A DNA stretch of 64,000 bases from Lithobates sylvaticus (Eukaryota; Chordata; Amphibia; Anura; Ranidae). Below, one piece after another: positions 32,902 through 44,985 of the stretch (position 1 is its first letter; each line of letters begins with the position of its first letter). Both the position numbers and the translations under genes were made by a program. The notes under the pieces are model-generated. The model was not told the DNA's origin. It worked only from the letters and a program-made list of their open reading frames with translations, and ran no database searches. The stretch spans positions 374,265,445-374,329,444 of the forward strand of contig CM053030.1 in assembly GCA_028564925.1 (NCBI GenBank). The letters are read 5' to 3'.

Positions 32902-35275
32902 GATTTACCGATGGCTCCCTTAAATGTCCTTACTTTAAACGTACAAGGTCTAAATATCCCACAAAAGCTCCTTAGCTTCCTCAAAAGCACATGCTGTATG
33001 CCTCCAAGAAACCCATTTCACAGATAAGGCGACCCCTAAATATATTGGTTCAGCTTATCCCCAAGTTTTCACAGCCTCTTCCAAAACAAAACAATAAAGG
33101 ATGCTAATAGCGTTTAATCATACTACACCCTTTTCCCTTCTGACAGAGATCAAAGACCCAGAAGGTCGCTACCTTATACTCACGGGATCTCTATCCTTTT
33201 TTAGATAAATCCCCAACTCCTATTGCATCTAGTTCTCAATCTCGTAAGTTCCAACAACTTCTTCAACAACACTCTTTATTAGGTTCTTGGCATGAAATCA
33301 TACCTGCTAGGCACCAGTTTACTTTTTATTCTCATCCCCATAAATAATTTTCCCGTATTGATCACATTTTGATCTCAATAGGTATGACCCCTGAACTCCT
33401 TTCTTCATCTTTTATCCCTTTTACATGGACTGACCACTGTGCTGTACTTTTAACTTTCACTTTTCTAATACCCAAAACACAAGATTCTACATGGCATATT
33501 AATGACTCAATCCTATCCCATCCATCACACTCCTCTGATCTAGAACTAGCCATAAAAGATTACCAGGGCGTTAATGAGACCCCTGATATATCCCCACTGA
33601 CCCTATGGGAAACTCATAAATCTGTTCTCCGTGGGGTTTGTATATGCCAAGCCTCATTTCTTAAAGGGGAGTTCCAGGCATTTTAAAAGTCAGCAGCTAC
33701 AAAAAGTGTAGTTGCTGACTTTTAAAAAAAATGACACTTACCTGTTCCACGGTCTAGCGATGCGGCCGAACGGGGTGTCACTCCTCTCCCCCTCCTCTTC
33801 GCCGGCGCCGCCATTTCCACTAAGGGCACCCGGCCGTGACAGCTTTCCTTTTCACGGCCGGGCACGCACGGCGCATGCGCGAGCCGTGCTGCGCTCCCGG
33901 AGTGGATAGGCGATCTCCTGGGACCTGTCACGTGTCCCAGAAGATCGCCTAGAGGGAGGAGTCGCCTAGGCGGTTCCTGGGCGGAAGGAGGAAGTGGGAC
34001 AGGAAGTCCCCCTCCTAATGAAGCCCCCACTCCCCCCCCCCCCCAAAAAAATTACATGCCAAATGTGGCATGTAAGGGGGTGAGGAGTGGTTAAAGCGGA
34101 AGTTCCATTTTTGAGTGGAACTCCGCTTTAAATGAGAAAAACAACAACTAAAACAAAAATTAGAAGCAGAATTTAATACATGCCACACAATCTTTCAATC
34201 CAATTCTACCCCTGTGACTAAATTACAGCTTGATAAAGCACGTTTAAACCTTGACCTTTTTTTTATCAGAATCCTGTATGTAAAAATGTATGTTAAGACT
34301 TGCATAACATTTTATCTTAAAGCGAATAAACCAGACGCTCTTTTAGCCCGAGCACTTAAATAAGGAGTTCGCCCCTTTAAACCGATTCAACTGAAATTAT
34401 CTCATGATACATTTACTATTAATCCAGTAAAGATCCTCCACACCTTTCAAAAACATCTTACCTCCTTATATAAAAAGGAAGGCTCTTTTGATCAAACTTT
34501 AGCAGAATCATTTCTTTCACAAATCAAACTTCCTACTATTCCTTTAGCCCAACTTTGATTGTCTTGAAAGCCCCATTAAAGCTATCGAAATTAAATAAGC
34601 AATTAACTCTCTTAAACCAAATAAACATCCAGGCCCAGGTGGCTTCTCTGCCCTATACTATAAGAAAGTCTCTCATATCCTTGCTCCAATGTTAACAGAA
34701 GCATTTAATTCTCTCCTTAACGATCAATCCTTTTGCCCTGAAACAACTACTATAATTTTAATGATCCCCAAACCTCAGTCAGACAATACATCTTGTTCTA
34801 ACTATAAACCTGTATCATTACTTAACCTTGACATTAAGAGACTAGTGAAAGTCTTAGCGACCCGCTTAAATAGTGTTATAGGTTCTTTAATAAATAAAGA
34901 CCAGGTGGGGTTTATCCCACAGCGCCAAGTGGCAGATAATGTAAACAGGACTACTTTACTAATTCAAGCAGCTAAATCACAACAAATACCCACCTGTTTC
35001 TTATCTTTAGATATTAAAAAAGCATTTGATACAGTTTTGTGGCATTACCTACATTTTATCCTGCAGCATTGGGGATTTGGGCCACATTTTATTAGCTGGG
35101 TCTCCTCATTATACAAAAATCCCAAAGCTTATGTTAAATATGCTGGATATAAATAAAATCTTTTTGACATCTGTAGGGGTACGGGTTAGGGATGTCCACT
35201 TTCCCCACTCTTATTTGTCCTACTTATTGAATCCCTTGCTCAATCAATCCGTAAAGAAGTTCACTATGTGAGATA
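32902..35275 (+). pseudogene. L1 ORF2-like (endonuclease plus reverse transcriptase) pseudogene
   Basis: The apurinic-type endonuclease begins MAPLNVLTLNVQGLNIPQK near 32911. Its end is seen at WTDHCAVLLTFTF (33427), followed by the WETHKSVLRG linker. After the nested MITE, the reverse transcriptase shows KPNKHPGPGGFSALYYK, NYKPVSLLNLDIKRLVKVLA, DQVGFIPQRQVADNVNR and SLDIKKAFDTVLW, with the first catalytic aspartate of the palm in LDIKKAFD. The YADD-type box lies beyond the surviving part. Several in-frame stops are present, for example before the RT core. Confidence 0.85.
33661..34131. mobile_element. TTAAAG-type MITE (GGAGTTCCAGG subfamily) in L1 ORF2
   Basis: It starts TTAAAGGGGAGTTCCAGGC and ends GTGGAACTCCGCTTTAA, with TTAA borders. 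A left-end hairpin (AAAAGTCAGCAGCTAC...) and a right-end hairpin (34091-34131) are visible. It is 471 bp and interrupts the L1 frame between endonuclease and RT. Confidence 0.8.
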
Positions 35276-35276
35276 C

Positions 35277-35385
35277 ACAGATTGATGGCTGTGGGGGTAG
35301 ACCGCAGAACAGTGTGGGTTGGACAGACTTAATGGCTGTGGGGGTAGACCGCAGAACAGTATGGGTTGGACAGAGTTATGGGGAG
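35277..35385. repeat. Two tandem copies of an about 47-bp unit
   Basis: The phrase TGGCTGTGGGGGTAGACCGC followed by AGAACAGT and GGGTTGGACAGA occurs twice in direct order, at the junction between the L1 remnant and the retroviral remnant. Confidence 0.8.
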
Positions 35386-35571
35386 TTTTTCCTGAACCCA
35401 TTTCCCTATGTCGTGCATATTTTCCCCTAGTTTCTGTAACAGTTCACGGTTCACCACTCCCTTGATACCTTTTATGATGGATGGGGGCCTACCATATAGT
35501 ACTTCAAAAGGGGACAAATTGTTCCTCTTGGTTGGATTACTCTGAATTCTCAGCAAAGCAATGGGCAGCAT
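35329..35571 (-). pseudogene. Retroviral integrase C-terminal remnant (fossil)
   Basis: The minus strand contains LPIALLRIQSNPTKRNNLSP followed by FEVLYGRPP, the conserved end of the integrase core in class I retroviruses. This is only a remnant of pol. Confidence 0.75.
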
Positions 35572-36173
35572 TTAATTTGGGTTTCCTGACAGAGTTTGGC
35601 CAGTTGCAATTTAGGAGTACGGTTCATTCTTTTCACTTTTCCAGAGCTTTGTCCTGTCAGAATGTTTATACTGAAATATAAAAAATTTATTGTAATTATG
35701 AAAATATGCAAATCTTTGATTTGGGAGATTTACAATTTTCTAACAATACAAACAAGAAATTTAAGTTTGTTTATCCGTGCTATTTTGAAGACAAGTGATA
35801 CAAATGATCTTGCTTAAAAATATATATTTATTAACTAAAAAATACAGTGCAAATAGTATCAGGTATATTTCGTGATTAATACAAATAAAAGGATATACAG
35901 TACTTCTACATATCAGAGATACAGTAAATGATGGTTAAGATAATATTATTCACATTTCTATACAAGCTCTATAACAAAATACCACATTTCAATTCTTGAA
36001 TGATACTTGTACATTTTGAGACTTGGTACCCTTGTGAATATTTTCCGTGACTCCACGGACTTATGTAAACAATCTGTTTAATTTAACTATATGATCCTTC
36101 TCAAACAAACAGATCTCCTTATCTCTTACACTCTCTTAAATGTGCACAAACAAAAATTGTTATTGTGCACAGC
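35572..36173. other. No recognisable feature
   Basis: AT-rich sequence without a supportable gene, lying within the span of the retroviral remnant. Confidence 0.35.
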
Positions 36174-37176
36174 TTAACCACTTGCCGACCGGCGCATGAC
36201 GATATACGTCGGCAGAATGTCACGTACAGGCAGGAGGGCGTATATATAAGTCCCTCCTTTAGCCTGTCTGTGCCATCGGGAGCGCGCGGGGAGCGGCGCG
36301 CTCCCGCGCTGGTCGGGACCCTCGTGAGTCTGGTCGCGGTCCCCGCGGGCTCGATCGCCGCGGGGACACCCGCGATCGTCTCACGGGAAGGCTGAACGGG
36401 GAGTTGCCGAGATAAACAGCATCTCCCCGTTCTGCCTAGCAACTAGTGACGCCGATCTCTGCTCCCTGTGATTGGAGCAGAGATCAGCATTCACTAGCTG
36501 ACAGCCACGCCCCCCCATAGTAAGAAACACACCCCTAGGCATACTTAACCCTTACACTGCCCCCTTGTGGTTAACCCCTTCACTGCCAGTGTCATTTATA
36601 CAGGAATCAATGCATTTAAATAGCATTGATTGCTGTATAAATGACAATGGTCCCAAAAATGTGTCAAAAATGTCCGATGTGTCCGCCATAATGTTGCAGT
36701 CACAAAAAAAATCACAGATCGCCGCCATTACTAATAAAAAAAAAATTATTAATAAAAATGCTATAAAACTATCCCCTATCTTGTAAACGCAATAACTTCT
36801 GCGCAAACCGATCAATCGCTTATTGCGATTTTTTTTTTACCAAAAATATTTAGAAGAATACGTATCGGCCTAAACTGAGGAAAAAAAATTTTTTTATATA
36901 TTTTTTGGGGATATTTATTATAGCAAAAAGTCAAAAATAATGCATTTTTTTAAAAATTGTCGCTCTATTTTTGTTTATAGCGCAAAAAATAAAAACCGCA
37001 GGGGCGATCAAATACCACCAAAAGAAAGCTCTATTTGTGGGAAAAAAAGGACGTCAATTTTGTTTGGGAGCCACGTCGCACGACCGCGCAATTGTCAGTT
37101 AAAGCAACGCAGTGCCGAATCGCAAAAAGGGGCCTGGTCCTTTGGCTGCAAATTGGTCCGGTCTGAAAGTGGTAAT
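36174..37176 (+). mobile_element. TTAACCACTT MITE family, copy in ERV span
   Basis: It starts TTAACCACTTGCCGACCGGC, and its last intact block is TTGGTCCGGTCTGAAAGTGG. The closing TTAA has decayed to TAATAA. It is about 1.0 kb, in the same orientation as the 9.8 and 31.9 kb copies. Confidence 0.8.
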
Positions 37177-38140
37177 AATTTGATCAAGGCTTCTGTTAAA
37201 TTTAGAATGAATTTATTTTACATAGATCGCGATAAAACCATTTTACAAATATTGGCTTTTAGCTTTTTAAAGACAAATAAAACTGTGTATGTCTTTAAAT
37301 ATTTGGAATTAATTATTTCATGCTGCAGTTAAAAATAATAAACTCCAATTTGCTTTGCCATATATTTAAATGGTCTTAGTAATGTATATGTAAAAACAAT
37401 TCAATTACCAAAAAGGTATAATAAACGAACGAATACGTTACCAGAGCTTTAAGAAGCCTGTCATCTTGAGGAGCTCCAGCTAGGCGATGATGAGTCTCCC
37501 AGAGGGACCTCTTTTAACCTCTCTACATTTCTCTATCTTTTAGTGAGCTTGCTCCCTAGAGATCTCTCTATAGACTTCCCATGGCCCCTTTTCCCATCAG
37601 ACCTCCGATCTTAGCTCTCGGATCCCTATCTGCCATGAGTAACACCTTTTATCTCACCCTAAAAGTGGGTGTGTATTTCAGTACTTTGTAACTTGATTGT
37701 GTCAAATGACGGTTAAGCTTCCACATCACCATGGCAACCCTATATGAACGCCATTTTGAATAATTACCAATTTTAACCTCTTAGGGGCAGTGTTGGATCA
37801 GAAATTACTTTAAAATGTGATTGACGTAATCTTCTGACCTTGGCTTAGCAAAACACCATTAATTGTGTAATAATTGACAATCAAGTGTCAATTTCCCCAG
37901 ACACTGGGGCTCCCCTGGAAATATGACTTGGGAAAAACCACCCCACACCTAGTTAATGGTTTGTACATTCCTAGAACCTGAAGTCATTATTCTAACGATA
38001 AACATAACAGTTTCATGAACAAACTCTTCATAGGAACCCACACTTGCAACCTTATAATAATATGTATGTGGAGTAACCATGTTTATATATGAATAACTAA
38101 TACATATATATTATAACATATTATGAAAGAAAAACATTAT
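37177..38140. other. No recognisable feature
   Basis: AT-rich sequence between two TTAA elements, without a plausible gene. It may be part of the retroviral locus or flanking DNA. Confidence 0.35.
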
Positions 38141-39089
38141 TTAACCACTTAGGCCCCGGACCAATTTGCAGCCAAAGGACCAGGCCCCCTTTTGCGATTC
38201 GGCACTGCGTCGCTTTAACTGACAATTGCGCGGTCGTGCGACGTGGCTCCCAAACAAAATTGACGTCCTTTTTTTCCCACAAATAGAGCTTTCTTTTGGT
38301 GGTATTTGATCGCCCCTGCGGTTTTTATTTTTTGCGCAATAAACAAAAATAGAGCGTCAATTTTTTTAAAAAAAGGCAATATTTCCTCAGTTTAGGCCGA
38401 TACGTATTCTTCTACATATTTTTGGTAAAAAAAATCGCAATTAGCGATTATTGATTGGTTTGCACAAAAGTTATAGCGTTTACAAAATAGGGGATAGTTT
38501 TATAGCATTTTTATTAATATTTTTTTTTTTACTAGTAATGGCGTCGATCAGTAATTTTTATTGTGACTGCGACATTATGGCGGACACATCGGACATTTTT
38601 GGCACATTTTTGGTATTGTCATTTATACAGAAATCGGCGCTATTTAAATGCACTGATTCCTGTGTAAATGACACTGGCAGTGAAGGAGTTAACCACTAGG
38701 GGGCGGGGAGGGGTTAAGTGTGTGTGTGTTTTTTTTTTTTGTTTTACTGTAGGGGGCGTGGCTTTGCGTCTGACGTCACTGATTGTCTTTCCCGATGACA
38801 GGGAACAGCCGATCAGTGTCAGTTGCGCTACGAAGCACGGGGAGAGGTTTGTTTACACAGACCTCTCCCCGTTCTTCAGCTCTGTGACCCGATCGTGGGA
38901 CACCAGCGGCGATCGGGTCTGCTGGTCCTGCGGCCACGGTCACGGAGCTCAGGACCGGGTAGCGAGCGCGCCGCCGGTAGCGAGCACGACCCCATGGCTG
39001 GGTTCTTAAAGGGCCACGTACAGGTACGTGGTTGTGCCCAGCCATGCTATTCTGCCGACGTATATCGGCGTGAGGCAGTCCTCGGTTAA
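38141..39089 (-). mobile_element. TTAACCACTT MITE family, reverse copy
   Basis: TTAA at 38141-38144 and 39086-39089. It begins with the GGACCAATTTGCAGCCAAAG block and ends with the CpG-rich block and GACGTATATCGGCGTGAGGC. Its CpG block differs from the 12.6-kb copy, suggesting a different subfamily. Confidence 0.82.
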
Positions 39090-39383
39090 GATATACATAA
39101 TACAACAGCAATTGTGAATAAGCCCTCTGGTTTCTGTAGCTTATTCTGAAAATACTATTTTTAGGTTTGTGATCTGTGTAAGTCTGTACCAACTCCCCTT
39201 ATCTATAAGTGTTAACGATAAGAGATATATAACCTTGGAGAAGGTACAACTAGACTTACAGATGCTTTATAAGACAGAAAAACAATGTCTTATTCATGGG
39301 CCATGAACTCCGATTCAACTCCAGAGCCAAAATGGCTCCTCTCATGTCCAATATATATGAATATGAAAAATTATACAATATGC

Positions 39384-39387
<4 letters not shown>
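39090..39387. other. No recognisable feature
   Basis: A short AT-rich interval without a gene. It precedes a TA microsatellite. Confidence 0.3.

Positions 39388-39426
<39 letters not shown>
39388..39426. repeat. (TA)n microsatellite
   Basis: About 19 TA units in a row. Confidence 0.95.
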
Positions 39427-39427
<1 letters not shown>

Positions 39428-39429
39428 TT

Positions 39430-40105
39430 TTCACCCCAAATGTTCTGACAGTCCAGGGATGTAAAAATGTCTCTCTAGGGCCTTTTCAATGGCTGTTTTG
39501 CCCATGTGTGTTTCCTTGTGGAATTCTGTCATTAATTTGGTTGCTGCAGCAGTTGGATTGAGAATTCTCCCGTCCTGCAGTTGGTACCACCGATCTTACC
39601 TGTACTTTATAGGTTCAGTCTCTATCCATTATTGTTCTGCCTTTGTATACACCGGATCCCATTCAGAGTGGCACTGAGAACAGGAGGGCCATTATCTGTT
39701 GTTGGGGCCTCTGGAATTCTGCACCCCTGGCTGCTTTATCTGCTTTCCTATTCCCTCTAGCCACTTGGGAGTCTCCCTTCTGATGGCCCCTACAGTGGAT
39801 CTCTGCAACTTCAGAGGGGGCCCATGCTGCTTCCAAAGGTTTCAGTATTTATGTCCCATGTTTGATGCTCTTCCCTCTGGATGTAATAAGTCTTCTTTCG
39901 TTATACAGGGCTCCATGGGCCAGGAGAGATAGGAAGGCATACTTGGAGTCTACATACACATTCAGTTTTAGTCGGCAGCCAGTTGCAAGGCTCATATGCT
40001 CAGGGTCCTAGTGAGGTGGGAAGCAGAGTGGCTGGGTTTAGGGTGTTAATAGTTTCTAAATTGATTCTGGGATTTTCACACAGCATTGCTTGGTATTTGC
40101 GGGAC
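39430..40105 (-). pseudogene. Retroviral RNase H and integrase zinc-region remnant (fossil)
   Basis: On the minus strand, VYVDSKYAF followed by an HG..Y/RG pattern and GHQKG is typical of a retroviral RNase H. Downstream, EFHKETHMGKTAIEKAL is typical of the integrase N-terminal zinc domain. The order and spacing fit class I retroviruses. It is a fossil with several breaks. Confidence 0.75.
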
Positions 40106-41039
40106 TCAAACATATGTCTCTGGACACAGTAATAACTTCTTCAGCACATAACTTCTTTAGTTTCAACACATGCTTTTTCTTCTTATTCGCAACATGCATA
40201 TAAACCTCTTTCCAGTTTCAACACATGCCTTTTTCCTTTTCTTTGCAACATTTATATATAAACCTCTTTCGAGTTCAGTAGGGCCGTTGTGGTAAAAAGG
40301 GGTGTAGTCGGGTATTCCCCCACAGTCTGTTTCTTTTAGGGCATTTGCATAGCTAAGTTGAAGAACAAGACAAGAGTCCGGTTACTGACATTGGGATTCT
40401 TTGGGGTGGAAGTGGACACTTGACATGGGCGACTATTGCTGTATTTGGTTATCCCAGCTTCCATCCTACTTATACTGAGAGTGTCATGATTGGAGGTACC
40501 TCTGGGAGTGTGTTTGCTGAGATTAGGCATTGACAGAGTCTGAGTATCTGACTGGGGGGGGTGTATTGGATCTGATCATGTTTCTGTAAGTCAAACCTAA
40601 CGTGTGTTATACATCTCCAGTGATCATTTATTAATGTCCTATCTTTTTCTGTTACTCTTAGCTTGGTAATACATTTAACATGTTATACAGAACGTGTCTA
40701 GTCTAGTCAGTTATCGCCTCCCTCTCCACGCCCAATAGGCTGGAATGGAGAATTGAACATTTAAATAATTATAATAATCATGTTAGCTTTTGGGAATTTA
40801 AAGGGTGTCGGCCACAATCAGCTATTATTTTTATTGTTTTTTAAATTAATCCTAGAGTTACAAAGCAAAAACTAACTATTTCAACTAGGATTCTACAACA
40901 TAAATAAACACTTCCTTTACCTTCCAAAGTTTTTTACATCAACTACTTTTGAACCGCACATGTTATACTAGTCAAAAATGAACACATTATCCTATATTTC
41001 ACAGACACCGTCCCTCACACAGGACATCTTACACAGAAG
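40106..41039. other. No gene supported
   Basis: This includes two near-copies of a CAACACATGC(C)TTTT...ACCTCTTTC phrase (40160-40275) and AT-rich sequence. It may contain decayed pol but I cannot assign it. Confidence 0.35.
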
Positions 41040-41182
41040 ATTATTATTATTCACGCTTTATATAGTGCCAACAGTTTACGCAGCGCTTTACAATGTATAG
41101 GGGTGACAACACAATTACAATACAGTTCAATACAAAAGGTACAGGAGGGCCCTGCTTGTAGAGCTTACATTCTAAAGGGACG
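41040..41182. repeat. Dispersed ATT-tailed repeat (SINE/LINE-tail-like)
   Basis: The block (ATT)n CACGCTTTATATAGTGCC, CAGTTTACGCAGCGCTTTAC and GGGCCCTGCTTGTAGAGCTT resembles a repeat common in amphibian and fish genomes. I cannot name the exact family. Confidence 0.5.
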
Positions 41183-41685
41183 GGGCGGTGGTACAAAAGG
41201 TAATAGCTGCAGAGAATGATTTGATGGGGGTGATCTCCATTGGGGGGGGGGGGGGTATGTCTGCAAACTCACACGCAGGACATTTAAGGGAGGGGTCAAA
41301 TCCCCTCTCTGCTACAAAGGATTTCTCAGTTAAACATACAAAGACTTTCTACAAAAACTTCTATCTTTCTCATATACAGTGCCACTTTGCAGAACTTTCA
41401 AATTCATTTGATTACTTATCTCTCCCAATATTAAACTCACATAGACCCTCAAGTAGCAAAACTCATTTTAAAAATCAGCCATACTTAGCATTACCTTTCT
41501 GTCTTAATTCAGGTAACATTGTCACATTCACTACAGAGAAAACAAAATGCATTCAACATCTTCATACAAGCAACATTCCCTCATCATTAGTTGGCTAACA
41601 CAACCCAAAAAGCTCAACGTATACACATATATCTTCCATTACTGCAGTTTTACAATCTGAGCTGTCAGTGTATCGTTTTTGATAT
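41183..41685. other. No recognisable feature
   Basis: It has a G run at 41246-41257 and otherwise low-complexity text. The 136-codon plus-strand frame from 41188 begins in repeat sequence and shows no known domain. Confidence 0.35.
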
Positions 41686-41982
41686 TCAAACAAGTACAAG
41701 AACAATATTCAAACTTGCCACACCTTCATCTTCCCTTGGAAACTCTTTTCCTCTTGCTCCCTGTTCCCCCCCCACACTATTCTGGCTATCTGGGAGTTGT
41801 AGTTCTACTTGTTGAACGGGGGGGAGGGGGGCATGTGCTTGTGTGGGCATAGACAGAGTACAATTCGGTCTTAAATCATCCTCTTTCTTTAGTGGGTGAG
41901 AAGGGTATACTGCATTATAACTAGGTGGGATGGTCCAAGGGGTTGAGGGGACATTAAAAAATACCTGTGGGGGCTTAGGTAT
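41686..41982 (-). pseudogene. Retroviral gag remnant with PPxY-like motif (fossil)
   Basis: The minus-strand text includes TPWTIPPSYNAVYPSHP, a proline-rich segment with a PPSY late-domain-type motif as found in gag proteins. A solo LTR inserted immediately to the right of it. It is part of the decayed retrovirus locus. Confidence 0.6.
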
Positions 41983-42716
41983 TGTCACGTACCTGACAAT
42001 GGAGCCCAAGATGATGAGGGTGTGGCCTCTTGCACAATTCCTGCCCAAGCACCCCTGGCAGTGGAGACAGGGACTGCTAGGGCAGTGGAAAGGTGCAGGT
42101 GCCTGGTAGCTGTAGGAGTGAGCTGTAACTTGAAGGAGTCCTCCCAGTGGTGGCGTGGAGTCTGGTCACAAGCCTTGTTCAGCGGGAGTCAAGCAGACAG
42201 GTGCAGAATCAGGATCAGTTGCAAGGTCGGGAAAAGGCAGAAGTCGGTAACGTGCTGGCGATAGGGTACCAAATCAGGAGGCGGAGCAGTAGTCATAAAT
42301 CCTAGCTGGGTTCGGTAACATAAGCAAGAAGCAGATATAGCAGACATGGGTGATCCAAGAGAGTTGTCAGACATAGCCGGGTCAGGAACAAGGTCAGCAG
42401 ACATGTATAAGAATCAGGAGCACAGGAACCAAAGCTGAAGACAACCCAGCACAGAAGCCAGGCAGACTCTCAGTTTAAATAGGCTGCTGGGTGCCAGAAT
42501 CTATGGATGCATGCGCACGCTAACGTATATGCGCATGTGCTCATTTGGCACACATGTGCCAATGTGCATGCACATTCCAGTCCTTGCTCGTCTTTGTCTG
42601 TGACTCTGCATATGCGTATTAGAATTAGCACTTGCTGAACGGGCATTAGCAGCTGCTAAATCGGAATGAGCACTTACTGCACGGGAATGAACACCTGCTG
42701 CATGAGTTCTCTGACA
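41983..42716 (-). mobile_element. Solo LTR with GGTAT target duplication (fossil)
   Basis: On the minus strand a 734-bp block runs from TGTCAGAGAACTC to GTACGTGACA. The 5-bp duplication GGTAT is present on both sides (41978-41982 and 42717-42721). It landed inside the gag remnant of an older retrovirus, so it is younger than that element. There is no internal region. Confidence 0.82.
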
Positions 42717-42721
42717 GGTAT

Positions 42722-43740
42722 GTTTGGCAGAGGTCCTTTTACCATGGACTTTACCCATCTTAAAACAAGACAGCAGTTAAACAAAGCACTAAATGCATCA
42801 CAACAATCTACTTAACAGTTTCTTCCCCTTCCCTTTGATTATCATCGAGAGGCTGTCTGACTGTTACCCCAAATCAAAAAGCAGAGATCTCACCTGTTCC
42901 TGAAGTTTGAGCTCTAATTGTTTAGTTCCTGAGTCCGGGTTTGAGACCCCGACGGCTGTCCTGGAGAAGGCTGCGGAGATGTAGCGCAGTCTCCCAGACA
43001 AATGTTGTCCAGTGGCGCCTGAGACAGTGCAGCAATCCAAGATGCTGGCCTCGGTCCAATCCCTACAGGTCATGGTGGAATTGCTTCCTGATGACGTCGT
43101 AAGATGCAACGTACGCCGAGGCTCATTCCAGTCACATCACTTCCGGTCACGAACTTCCGGTTTTCTGTTATTCGGCGGTGGAACACACGCCAGCTCAAGG
43201 CTTTGGATCGGCTTGCAATCCCTGTCTAAGTTGTCTGCAAGTATTTCTAAGTGGGCACTTTTCAATGTAAGCAGCCATTTGGCTTTTATTATGCTTTTTT
43301 TTCAAATAAATTGTTTTACACTATGGCACTTTCTATGTCTTCTTTATAACGGGTTATCTCTGTGGAGAGGAGGCTGTCATTTGGAAAGAAGAATCTCAGC
43401 TATCCCTGGCCCTGGAGGTTCTCATTAGATCAAAGCTGGAGCCAGGCTTCTCACCAGCCGGGGACGGTGAAGAAGGGGGAAAGCTTTAGCAGGTGCCAAC
43501 CCAGGGACCCAGCAGGACAGCAGGGGTGACGCTTGAGGAGCATCAAGTACCAAGCTAGGGACCCAGCAGGATAGTGGGGGTGACCCTTGAGGAGTATACA
43601 GCATGCTAGCTGTGGAAGAGTTCAGGAGATTGTGGCGATTGGTTAGAAAAAGATCAGAGAGATCACCACTCTCCTATAAAGTGATGGGACTTTCACGGAT
43701 ATGTCGCTGTCTCTGAGGTAAGCATGTACACAGTGGATAA
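42722..43740. other. Unassigned, with tandem copies at 43460-43620
   Basis: It holds CCCAGGGACCCAGCAGGAC-type text in two imperfect tandem copies of about 70 bp (43480-43600). An 81-codon minus frame at 42864-43109 ends before a GTAAC-type donor but has no recognisable domain. It may be part of the retroviral leader or another retroelement. Confidence 0.35.
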
Positions 43741-44639
43741 TAGTAAAATAATATTTATTACAAAAAATACAAAAGAATACAATTTTGATATTCGTATTAG
43801 GCCATATGGAACATTGACCATAAATGATACTTAGTCCATGTAAAAACTTGAACGATGCTTGTATATATAAAGTAAGCCAACTAGTTTTGCAGAATCCTTA
43901 TCTGCTTCTTCTGGGCAGCTCAACATGCATGTAAATCATCAGTCCAATTACAAAGACAATGTAGTTAGTATCATTTACATTTAATTTATTCAATAAAGTT
44001 CATCATATAGTATACCATTTAATAGCATGCATATAGGTGCTCACCAAATTCAATGACGTTACTTCCATGCAACCTGCAGCATCATCACAAAGAAAGGACG
44101 GACCCTCATCCGGTAATTTGATCAGTGAGTCACCAATCTGGTCCGGTGGGCATCGGATCATATCCAGAGCAATAAGGTCATCAACCAATAATTATCTACC
44201 ATACTAAACATATATATTCAGATGCAAAATCCTTTACATCATTATATATGCAGGAGTGCCAGGATCAACTATATCAAACACTAGTTAATATGTGACCAAA
44301 AAAAAGGGAGGAGAAAGGGAAGGAAAAAAGAAAAAAAGAAAGAAAAGGTAAACAGAGCCACAAAACGGCAAATGCACAAACCATATGCACATCCAGAATG
44401 TCCCCATTAGACCTACCTAAACCACCCTAGTTATAACTAGAAGCAGCTGACCAGACAAGTAAATACCCAACTATCCTCGGGCATGACAGGATGAATGCAT
44501 CACTAAAGGCATCACCCATGTCTAGCCCGACTATCGCTTAACCAGACCCAATATATAATACATGTAAAGATAGACCGGACACATCAATATGGCAACACAG
44601 TCAATACTATGGCATATACTAGAGAGTAGCAGGAAACAA
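43741..44639. other. No gene supported; purine-rich run at 44300-44350
   Basis: A purine tract of GGGAGGAGAAAGGGAAGG type and AT-rich text. It may be the decayed upstream part of the Penelope-like fragment that follows. Confidence 0.35.
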
Positions 44640-44985
44640 TGTCATAAGTATCCAATAATGATTATTGTGGGTCAGCCGGTATGTAATAAGTTACCTGGGT
44701 ATAGCAAAGGCAGCCTGCCTGGTTGTCCGTAGATCGAAAGAGCAAGTGGTGCATTTTACATCGGGAAGACTAAACGTACTTTTGCTAGAAGAATACAGGA
44801 TCACCTCTATTATCTCGATGTTGGCCTGCTGTATACACCAATATGTAAACATGTAGGTTTTAATCACAGTTATGACCCCTCAGTTATTTCATTCTTTGCT
44901 TAGGAAGTAATCTCCCAGCAAGCACGGGGAGGGGATTTCGACAAAAAAAATCTTACAACAGGAGGCTAAATGGATCTATGGAAAA
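44640..44985 (+). pseudogene. Penelope-like element GIY-YIG endonuclease fragment
   Basis: Plus-strand text gives FYIGKTKRTFARRIQDHLYY, then ICKHVGFNHSYDPSV and QQEAKWIYG, matching the GIY-YIG endonuclease end of Penelope-like reverse transcriptases (YIGKTKR core, distal W-I-Y motif). In this family the domain cuts target DNA for primed reverse transcription. The frame contains a stop and a frame change, and RT is not visible upstream. It runs without a gap into a Tc1 transposase at about 44980. Confidence 0.75.

Larger units (their letters stand above)
28128..35275 (+). mobile_element. Decayed L1-type LINE with four nested insertions
   Basis: LINE-derived segments, all on the plus strand and in the correct order, are 28128-28240 and 28707-29459 (ORF1), 31326-31924 (ORF1 end and spacer), 32902-33660 (ORF2 endonuclease) and 34132-35275 (ORF2 reverse transcriptase). 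The interruptions are a TTAAAG MITE, a Harbinger-like foldback, a TTAACCACTT MITE and a second TTAAAG MITE. The 3' end of ORF2 and the tail are missing. The open frames carry several stops, so the element is inactive. Confidence 0.85.
35329..42990 (-). mobile_element. Decayed endogenous retrovirus (class I-like), interrupted fossil
   Basis: Minus-strand remnants appear in retroviral order from right to left: a gag-type proline-rich segment with PPSYNAVYP (about 41,690-41,980), an RNase H plus integrase N-terminal zinc region (about 39,430-40,105) and an integrase C-terminal region (35,329-35,571). The spacing is enlarged by two TTAA elements and by sequence I could not assign. It looks heavily broken, with many breaks, and it is old because several families have inserted since. 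No LTRs of this element were recognised. Confidence 0.6.
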
